Of a DNA stretch of 5,527 nucleotides, positions 1 to 4,579 are shown piece after piece. The notes beneath the pieces were generated by a model, which was given only the letters and a program-made list of their open reading frames with translations, was not told where the DNA came from and made no database searches. The DNA lies in NCBI GenBank assembly GCA_905372345.1, contig CAJPPE010000130.1, positions 1-5,527 of the forward strand, given 5' to 3'. The position numbers and the translations under genes are program-made. The DNA comes from an uncultured Treponema sp. Its GTDB lineage: Bacteria; Spirochaetota; Spirochaetia; Treponematales; Treponemataceae. Numbering within the stretch: the first letter of the stretch is position 1; each line of letters opens with the position of its first letter.

Positions 1-156
1 TTATAAAAAAATTACTTGAATTTATACTAAATTTGCTAAGAAAAAAATCACCATAAAAATTCCCTTGCGTTCTTTGCATCTTTGCAGTTAAATTCAAAAT
101 TTACCATTCCCCAAATTTCTTTTTTTTAATTTTACTATTTTTTCACTTTATAACCC
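1..156. other. AT-rich intergenic stretch, no gene seen
   Basis: I see no convincing coding frame on either strand here. The sequence is rich in A and T tracts, including a long T run around 119-128. It may hold the end or control region of a gene outside the window. A TATACT hexamer near 23-28 could be a -10 element, but I found no good partner hexamer for it. A short TTGC-phased repeat is listed separately. Confidence 0.6.
65..89. repeat. Short phased TTGC repeat
   Basis: TTGC occurs three times at 65-68, 74-77 and 82-85, at 8-9 base spacing, within units of the form TTGCxTTCT. On the minus strand this reads as lysine-, alanine- and aspartate-rich triplets (NCKDAKNARE-like). I have the impression that similar phrases occur as dispersed intergenic repeats in several bacterial genomes, but I cannot check this. 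It could equally be a chance low-complexity patch. Confidence 0.3.
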
Positions 157-162
157 TATAAT
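131..162 (+). promoter_or_regulatory. Candidate promoter for the 52-codon gene
   Basis: A perfect TATAAT lies at 157-162, about 50 bases before the ATG at 212. The upstream element is weak: TTTACT at 131-136 is the best look-alike, but it leaves a 20-base spacer. The call therefore rests on the -10 hexamer, the AT-rich context and the position in front of a gene with a good ribosome binding site. Confidence 0.35.
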
Positions 163-211
163 TATATGAAGACAGGTAAGAATAATTTGTTGTTTTAAGG
201 AGAAATGTAAT

Positions 212-370
212 ATGAATGATGAACGCAGTGAAGCAAGAAGAGAAGGCTTAGCCGAAGGCTCTCGTCAAGTAAAACTGGAAACGGCAAAGAACTTACTTGA
301 TATAGGGCTATCTATAGAAAATATTGCAAAGACAACCGGTTTAAGCTGTGAAGAGATAGAAAAGTTATAA
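212..370 (+). CDS. Small protein resembling the C-terminal tail of Rpn/PD-(D/E)XK family transposase-like proteins (probable remnant)
   Basis: This 52-codon frame has a good Shine-Dalgarno, AAGGAG at 197-202, nine bases before the ATG, so it could be translated. The product begins MNDERSEARREGLAEGSRQV and continues with a predicted helix (LETAKNLLDIGLSIENIAK) and a helix-turn-helix-like end (TTGLSCEEIEKL). This 'EGxxEG..K.ETAKNLL..G.SIE.IAK.TGLS.EEIEKL' pattern is what I know from the extreme C-terminus of Rpn family recombination-promoting nuclease/putative transposase proteins, normally about 300 residues long. The nuclease domain (PD-(D/E)XK) is wholly absent, and an in-frame TGA at 167-169 closes the frame upstream. 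It is best read as a gene remnant that has kept or gained translation signals, or as an independent tail-only small protein. Activity as a nuclease is excluded by the missing domain. An intrinsic terminator lies about 100 bases downstream. Confidence 0.6.
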   Translation: MNDERSEARREGLAEGSRQVKLETAKNLLDIGLSIENIAKTTGLSCEEIEKL

Positions 371-470
371 TTGATTTAGGGGAGAAAACATATCGTTCCC
401 TTACGGGCTTTTCAAGTCAGAGCAGTGGTTCTCTTATCGATTCACTTCCTGTGCCGGTAACCTTACCGCC
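371..470 (+). other. Non-coding, hairpin-rich stretch before a terminator (possible 3' UTR or small RNA)
   Basis: No open frame with a usable start fits here, although an orphan Shine-Dalgarno-like AGGGGAG sits at 378-384. Several inverted repeats are visible. 398-407 is CCC-TTAC-GGG. 426-433 pairs with 441-448 across a 7-base loop, with one mismatch and one wobble. 457-470 is a perfect inverted repeat, CGGTAA-CC-TTACCG, and its right arm overlaps the left arm of the terminator. The stretch is therefore structured and probably transcribed as the tail of the upstream small gene. I matched it to no known RNA family; a cobalamin-riboswitch resemblance on the minus strand did not hold up. Confidence 0.4.
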
Positions 471-512
471 CCCAAGCCGGACAAAACTCCAGCTCTGGGG
501 GGGCGGTTTTTT
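467..512 (+). terminator. Strong rho-independent terminator
   Basis: A GC-rich arm starting ACCGCCC at 467 pairs with GGGGGCGGT ending at 507. The inner segments AGCCGGA and TCCAGCT extend the stem with one mismatch around a loop of roughly six bases. The stem is followed directly by a run of T (507-512) on the plus strand. No T run follows on the minus strand, so it mainly stops rightward transcription from the small gene at 212-370. It also insulates flhF from read-through. Confidence 0.85.
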
Positions 513-531
513 AATTAAAAAATTAATAGTG

Positions 532-735
532 TTAAGCCTGTTTTTTTAAAGAGCCGTCAGGTTTGTAGAAAATACCTCTAAGTATTAAGGCCAAAGCTCC
601 ATCTCCGGTTACGTTACATGCGGTACCGAAGCTGTCTTGAAGAGCAAAGATAGCTATAAGCAAGCCTGTTCCCGTGCTGTCAAAACCTAAAACGCTTAAA
701 ACAAGACCCAATGAAGCCATAACAGTTCCGCCATT
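532..735 (-). pseudogene. C-terminal remnant of a dicarboxylate/amino acid:cation (Na+ or H+) symporter
   Basis: The minus-strand frame ends in TAA at 534-532 and gives NGGTVMASLG, a hydrophobic stretch, then ALQDSFGTACNVTGDGALAL and a short polar tail. This is the end of the DAACS/SDF (GltP, DctA-type) family: hairpin 2 and the last membrane helix with the NVTGD signature. Relative to archaeal GltPh, the Asp394, Asn401 and Asp405 equivalents are kept. The Arg397 position, which binds acidic side-chain carboxylates, is Gly. Family members have about 400 residues; only some 67 remain. Upstream of about 735 the frame stays open to 855, but the sequence no longer looks like the family and runs into the flhF promoter and coding region. 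The ATG at 720 is an internal methionine, not a credible start. A fragment of this kind cannot form the transporter. The remnant is convergent with the small gene at 212. Confidence 0.75.
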
Positions 736-757
736 AAATAAACATCTTGTATCTGTA

Positions 758-786
758 TTGTAAAATTTCTCAAAATGTTTTATAAT
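758..786 (+). promoter_or_regulatory. Probable sigma-70 promoter of the flhF operon
   Basis: TTGTAA at 758-763 and a perfect TATAAT at 781-786 are separated by exactly 17 bases, the optimum for housekeeping sigma factor. Transcription would begin near 792-794, giving a leader of about 19 bases before the ATG at 812. The -10 hexamer overlaps the upstream ATG at 785, which argues against that codon as a start. No sigma-28-type box was found here, consistent with fliA being made from an earlier-class promoter. The call is based on matches by eye only. Confidence 0.65.
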
Positions 787-811
787 GTCTTTGGGTGGTA
801 TAAATTTTATT

Positions 812-2149
812 ATGGAAACATTTGTCGAAGAAGCTTCAACATACGAAAAGTGTATTCAAAAAATTCAAGAAAAGTATGGGCCGAATATAATGGTTACCCG
901 CCGCGAGATAAAAAGAAATGAAGGATTTTTTAGTCTTTTTAATAAAGAAACAATAAGGGTAAGTTTTAATATCCAAAATGAATCTTTTATTCCAAAATTC
1001 TCCGGTGATGAAGAAAAACCTGCACAGCCAAAACCTAAATATGCAAAAACTTATTCGCCTCTAAATGTTGAAGAAGAACGCTTAAAGATAATAAAACTGG
1101 CCGCATCTCAATCCGAAGAAATGGCCGAAAAGATGATGCCCTATATAGAAAAACTTGAAAATCAAACCGCCTCTCCAATAAAAAGTAATATTGAATCTAC
1201 CGAGCTTAAAAAACTGGCAGAAACTGTCGGCAGGCTCGCAGAAGAAATAAGGCTAAAAAATTCTCCTTCCCAAGAACATGAAAATATCGTAAAAATTGCA
1301 GCTCTTTTGGAAGAAAATGATTTTACCGCTAAGTATATCCGCTCCATAAAAGAAAAAATAGCTAAAAATTTGAGTTTAGCTGAATTAGACGATTTTGAAC
1401 TTGTGCAAAAAAAAGTTTTGGACTGGATAGCTTCTTCCATACAAATAAAACTTGAAGAAACAAATAATGACGATTCCGCTAAAAAGCAAAAACTTATTGC
1501 CTTAGTCGGGCCTACAGGTATAGGCAAGACGACAACCCTTGCAAAACTTGCCGCCTATTATATTCTGGCTGTTTCTAAACTTGAAAAGCGTTCCCTTGAT
1601 GTGAGGGTTATTACCCTTGACCAATTTAGGATAGGAGCGGCCTTTCAAATAAAAAAATACTGCGAGCACATGGGTATTCCCCTTATCATAGCAACCGACC
1701 CATTAGATTTACACAAATATCTCGATCTATATAAGGATTCTGCCGATATTATATGTATAGATACGACGGGGAGAAGTCCGACCGATCCCGAAAAGATACT
1801 TGAAATGCAAAAATATTTCGACGAGATAGAGCCGGGCAGGATTGAAACCCATCTTGTAGTAAGTGCTGTAACTAAGGCTGCCGACATAATCGAAATAATA
1901 AAGCAATATTCCGTTTTTAATTTTTCGAGCCTTATAGTTACAAAACTCGATGAAACGGCGAATGTAGGCAGTATTATCAGTGTACTGGATGAATACAAGA
2001 TTCCCGTCGCCTATATAACCGAAGGCCAAACAGTACCCAAGGATTTTGCCAGGGCTTCCAAGTTTGTTTTGTTAAGAAAACTTACAGGGTTCTCTTTGGA
2101 TTATATCAATGAAAATTTCAATGATGAAATTTCTATAATATGGAGCTAA
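812..2149 (+). CDS. flhF: Flagellar biosynthesis GTPase FlhF
   Basis: FlhF is the third SRP-type GTPase beside Ffh and FtsY. It works at the membrane next to the flagellar export base and, with FlhG, fixes where and how many flagella form. The 445-residue product starts METFVEEA. A variable charged B domain (about 1-125) and a helical N domain precede a complete GTPase domain. The P-loop GPTGIGKT is at 233-240, the SRP-GTPase motif DQFRIG at 270-275, DTTGRSP at 317-323 and the guanine-specificity TKLDE at 377-381. All key residues are present. I place the start at 812 rather than the in-frame ATG at 785 because family members begin this way and because 785 lies in the promoter -10. A GGGTGG at 793-798 is the only Shine-Dalgarno candidate and sits rather far (13 bases) from the ATG. 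It is the first gene of the operon; flhG starts one base after its stop. In Borrelia and T. pallidum, as I recall, flhA directly precedes flhF; here it does not. Confidence 0.95.
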   Translation: METFVEEASTYEKCIQKIQEKYGPNIMVTRREIKRNEGFFSLFNKETIRVSFNIQNESFIPKFSGDEEKPAQPKPKYAKTYSPLNVEEERLKIIKLAASQSEEMAEKMMPYIEKLENQTASPIKSNIESTELKKLAETVGRLAEEIRLKNSPSQEHENIVKIAALLEENDFTAKYIRSIKEKIAKNLSLAELDDFELVQKKVLDWIASSIQIKLEETNNDDSAKKQKLIALVGPTGIGKTTTLAKLAAYYILAVSKLEKRSLDVRVITLDQFRIGAAFQIKKYCEHMGIPLIIATDPLDLHKYLDLYKDSADIICIDTTGRSPTDPEKILEMQKYFDEIEPGRIETHLVVSAVTKAADIIEIIKQYSVFNFSSLIVTKLDETANVGSIISVLDEYKIPVAYITEGQTVPKDFARASKFVLLRKLTGFSLDYINENFNDEISIIWS

Positions 2150-2150
2150 G

Positions 2151-3044
2151 ATGACGGATCAGGCAGAAGATTTAAAAACATTAATGAAAAATAAAAATAA
2201 CAGTGATAAGGCTGTGCTTTCAGACCTTCCCCCTAAACGAAAGACTAGGATAATTGCCGTAACCAGCGGAAAGGGCGGTGTCGGGAAAACGAATATTTCA
2301 ACAAATATGGCTATTGCTTATGCCAAGATGGGAAAAAACGTTATTGTAATCGATGCGGATCTTGGCCTTGCAAACGTAAATGTTATGATGAACATAATCC
2401 CGAAATTCAATCTTTATCATGTAATGAAAAAACAAAAGAAAATGTCGGACATCATAATCGATACGGAATATGGAATAAAATTCGTTGCCGGAGCTTCAGG
2501 TTTTTCAAAGATTGCAAATATGGAAGAAGCCGAAAGGTCCGATTTTATTAAAGAATTATACACCCTTGCAGAGGCGGATATAATAATAATCGATACCAGT
2601 GCAGGTGTTTCCAAAAACGTTCTCAGCTTTGTTGCCGCCGCCGATGAGGTTGTTATTGTTACTACTTCGGAACCTACGGCCATAACCGATGCTTACGGAA
2701 TTATAAAAATAATAGCAACCGAAGTTGAAAACTATGATTTAAACCTAAAAATGGTCGTAAACCGTGTAAATTCCGCCCTTGAAGGTAAAAAAATAGCCGA
2801 GCGTATGATTCAGATTGTTGCTCAGTTTTTAAACCTAAAAGTCGAATATTTGGGCTTTATTTATAATGATCCGGCTGTTGAGCAGGCTGTTTTAAAGCAA
2901 AAACCCTTCTTTATATGTGCTCCAACAAGTAAAGCGGCAGGTTGTTTGCGTCACATAGTTGCAAAACTTGAAAAAACCGATTATAATGAATATTCAGGCT
3001 TTTCCGGTTTTTTACAAAAACTCTTTGGACGAAAGTGGGAATAA
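2151..3044 (+). CDS. flhG: Flagellum number/site-determining ATPase FlhG (FleN/YlxH, MinD-like)
   Basis: This 297-residue protein is a MinD/ParA-type ATPase that cycles between cytoplasm and membrane, stimulates FlhF GTPase activity and limits flagellar number. The deviant Walker A motif GKGGVGKT is at 40-47 with signature Lys41 and catalytic Lys46. The switch I region IDADLGLANVN is at 67-77 and the Walker B-like IIIIDTSAG at 144-152. Residues 3-9 read DQAEDLK, matching the DQAxxLR-type N-terminal helix known in FlhG proteins to activate FlhF. The last ~16 residues (SGFSGFLQKLFGRKWE) form a plausible amphipathic membrane-targeting helix, as in MinD and FlhG. The family length is about 270-300, so it is complete. 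A GGAG at 2142-2145, inside the end of flhF, serves as ribosome binding site. The 1-base gap suggests translational coupling, fitting the physical partnership of the two products. Confidence 0.94.
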   Translation: MTDQAEDLKTLMKNKNNSDKAVLSDLPPKRKTRIIAVTSGKGGVGKTNISTNMAIAYAKMGKNVIVIDADLGLANVNVMMNIIPKFNLYHVMKKQKKMSDIIIDTEYGIKFVAGASGFSKIANMEEAERSDFIKELYTLAEADIIIIDTSAGVSKNVLSFVAAADEVVIVTTSEPTAITDAYGIIKIIATEVENYDLNLKMVVNRVNSALEGKKIAERMIQIVAQFLNLKVEYLGFIYNDPAVEQAVLKQKPFFICAPTSKAAGCLRHIVAKLEKTDYNEYSGFSGFLQKLFGRKWE

Positions 3045-3069
3045 GCTTAAGGTTTTAATTTTAAAAGAT

Positions 3070-3089
3070 AGGAGGTTACCGGAGTTTTG
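3070..3089 (+). promoter_or_regulatory. Strong ribosome binding site before a TTG start
   Basis: AGGAGG at 3070-3075 is a full anti-16S match, 11 bases from a TTG start codon at 3087; a second GGAG lies at 3081-3084, too close to act. No in-frame ATG or GTG is better placed. The rare start combined with a maximal Shine-Dalgarno sets this gene apart from its ATG-starting neighbours. Bases 3073-3082 are perfectly complementary to transcript bases 456-465 upstream. Confidence 0.7.
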
Positions 3090-3758
3090 GCAAAATTTAA
3101 AATTCCCCTTATATGTGCAGCAAGTGCTTTGACTCTGTCTTTCCTATTGGGGTTAATAAGCGGAGTACGTTTTTCTGCTGTAATCTTGCGTTCGATTATC
3201 ATCTCTTTGATAAGCGGCAGCTTTGTTTTGGGTGCCCGGATTCTTTTGGAACATTTTGTGCCGGACTTGTTTCAAAGTCTTGCTGCTCAGGAATCGGAAA
3301 AAAAAGAAACCGGCAAAAATTTGAATATAAGCATTGATGAACCGGTAGAAATGCCGGTCATAGATGAAGAAATGGCAGATTTAAAATCGGATATGGTAAA
3401 TGCCGAACCAAAAGCTGAACATTCGATAGCGGATGATGTTAAAGAAGAGAATGCTGTGGACGTAGTTGAAGAAGATTTTGAGAGTATAAAGGATGACTCA
3501 CAAGCTTCTGCAACAAAAACCGCTGTTCCGAATGGAACTGAAAAAAAACAAGAGAAAAATACTGTAAAAGAATTGGAAGAACTTCCTGATTTGCAGGATT
3601 TTATACCTGAAGATGAACCTGAAGCCGCTGATGATCAAATGGACTTTACTCAAAGAGGTACAGCCGCATTTGATGTGTCAACGGATTTAACGGGTTCAGG
3701 AATGGATACGAATACTATGGTAAATGCTATTCGTACTGTGCTTAAAAGGGATTCATAA
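3087..3758 (+). CDS. Uncharacterised two-helix membrane protein with acidic cytoplasmic tail, flagellar operon
   Basis: I do not recognise a named family. The 223-residue product (TTG start, MAKFKIPL) has two hydrophobic segments at about 6-26 and 29-54, joined by a very short turn. This suggests a membrane hairpin with both ends in the cytoplasm. Residues 66-200 are strongly acidic, low in complexity and probably disordered, with the stretch ELEELPDLQDFIPEDEPE near 162-179. The last ~18 residues (MDTNTMVNAIRTVLKRDS) switch to a basic, amphipathic helix-like end that looks constrained. There is no signal peptide cleavage site, enzyme motif or cysteine pair. It lies 42 bases after flhG and 24 bases before the fliA ATG, in the position where I recall a hypothetical gene in the T. 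pallidum and Borrelia flagellar clusters. The context makes a role in flagellar placement or in control of FliA plausible, but that is inference. Two A8 runs lie in the tail-coding part (3298-3305 and 3541-3548). Confidence 0.85.
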   Translation: MAKFKIPLICAASALTLSFLLGLISGVRFSAVILRSIIISLISGSFVLGARILLEHFVPDLFQSLAAQESEKKETGKNLNISIDEPVEMPVIDEEMADLKSDMVNAEPKAEHSIADDVKEENAVDVVEEDFESIKDDSQASATKTAVPNGTEKKQEKNTVKELEELPDLQDFIPEDEPEAADDQMDFTQRGTAAFDVSTDLTGSGMDTNTMVNAIRTVLKRDS

Positions 3759-3782
3759 ATTAGAAAATAAAAGGTGTGGGTA

Positions 3783-4571
3783 ATGGCAAATACGGATTAT
3801 GAAAATATACCTGAAGAAGAACTTTGGGCAAAATACAAAAAAACCTCAGATGCTAAAATCAGAGAGTATTTTATTTTAAAGTATGCTCCATTGGTAAAAT
3901 ACGTCGCCGGAAAAGTCGGAATAGGAATGCCTACAAATGTAGAATTTGACGACTTAGTCGGTTACGGTGTTTTTGGGCTTTTGGACGCTATAGAAAAATA
4001 TGACCTTGATAAAAACGTTAAATTTAATACCTATGCCGTTAATAGAATACGGGGTGCTATATTCGATGAGCTGAGATCTATAGACTGGGTTCCACGCTCG
4101 GTACGTCAAAAAAGCCGCGAAATTGAAGAAACAATTGCCGACTTGGAAGCTCGTCTAGGCCGCTCTGCATCAAACGAAGAAATAGCTTATGCAATGGGCT
4201 TGGATATGGAAGAGTACAACTCTCTCCTGCTTAAAATCTCTGCAACAAGCGTTATTTCTTTGACCGATTTAAGGTTTTCTAATGATGATTCTGAAGAGTT
4301 TTCGGTAGGAGACATAATTGAAGCTCCCTCTTCTTTAAACCCTGATGTAATTGTAGAGCGTGAAGATGTAAGAAGAGTTATATCCGAGGCTCTTAAAGAA
4401 TTACCTGAGAGAGAAAAAAAAGTTTTAATTATGTACTATTATGAGGACATGACCCTTAGAGAAATAGGAGAAGTCCTTCATGTAACCGAATCCAGAGTTT
4501 CTCAGATACACACAAGTGCAAACATAAAATTGCGAGCTAAACTTTCAAATGTTACAAAGGGCATAAAATAG
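3783..4571 (+). CDS. fliA: Flagellar RNA polymerase sigma factor FliA/WhiG (sigma-28)
   Basis: A sigma-28 family factor directs RNA polymerase to late flagellar and chemotaxis genes. The 262-residue product has sigma region 2 at about 33-103, including LVKYVAGKVG, DDLVGYGVFGLLDAIEKYD and FNTYAVNRIRGAIFDELRS, followed by DWVPRSVRQK, typical of FliA/WhiG/SigD. Region 3 covers about 112-190. Region 4 covers about 203-255, with a helix-turn-helix in TLREIGEVLHVTESRVSQIH (224-243). The length matches SigD (254) and FliA (239), so it is complete. I choose the ATG at 3783 because AAGGTG at 3771-3776 then serves as Shine-Dalgarno; the in-frame GTG at 3774 lies inside that element and has none of its own. 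I saw no anti-sigma flgM in the window. Its stop codon overlaps the ribosome binding site of the next gene. A slippage-prone A8 run lies at 4414-4421 in region 4. Confidence 0.94.
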   Translation: MANTDYENIPEEELWAKYKKTSDAKIREYFILKYAPLVKYVAGKVGIGMPTNVEFDDLVGYGVFGLLDAIEKYDLDKNVKFNTYAVNRIRGAIFDELRSIDWVPRSVRQKSREIEETIADLEARLGRSASNEEIAYAMGLDMEEYNSLLLKISATSVISLTDLRFSNDDSEEFSVGDIIEAPSSLNPDVIVEREDVRRVISEALKELPEREKKVLIMYYYEDMTLREIGEVLHVTESRVSQIHTSANIKLRAKLSNVTKGIK

Positions 4572-4579
4572 GGGGCATT

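Noticed and set aside
411..464. tRNA-like look (CAGAGCAGTGGTTC with a 7-base loop)
   Set aside because: There is no T-arm, no acceptor pairing and no proper anticodon loop with U at position 33.
371..480. Cobalamin-riboswitch-like pieces on the minus strand (CCACTG followed by GGGAA)
   Set aside because: The required 5' core with the GGTG and CCCCCGC elements and the 3' CAGGAGACC-type element are missing, and spacing is off.
532..720. A stand-alone 62-residue membrane protein on the minus strand
   Set aside because: Its ATG falls inside a recognisable transporter segment (GGTVMASLG) and no ribosome binding site precedes it; a gene remnant explains it better.
1732..1748. Sigma-28-like GCCGATA at 1742-1748
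   Set aside because: It lacks a TAAA box about 15 bases upstream and lies inside the flhF GTPase domain.
1162..2029. Long open frames on the minus strand inside flhF
   Set aside because: They lie antisense to a fully conserved GTPase, give Ser/Phe/Ile-rich sequences without domain features, and look like by-products of codon bias.
3113..3337. Overlapping plus-strand frame starting at ATG 3113
   Set aside because: It lies in another frame of the membrane-protein gene, is Cys/Phe-rich and has no recognisable domain; the TTG-started frame has the better ribosome binding site, helices and downstream length.
3774..3782. GTG at 3774 as the fliA start
   Set aside because: No Shine-Dalgarno precedes it, and AAGGTG itself is well spaced for the ATG at 3783.
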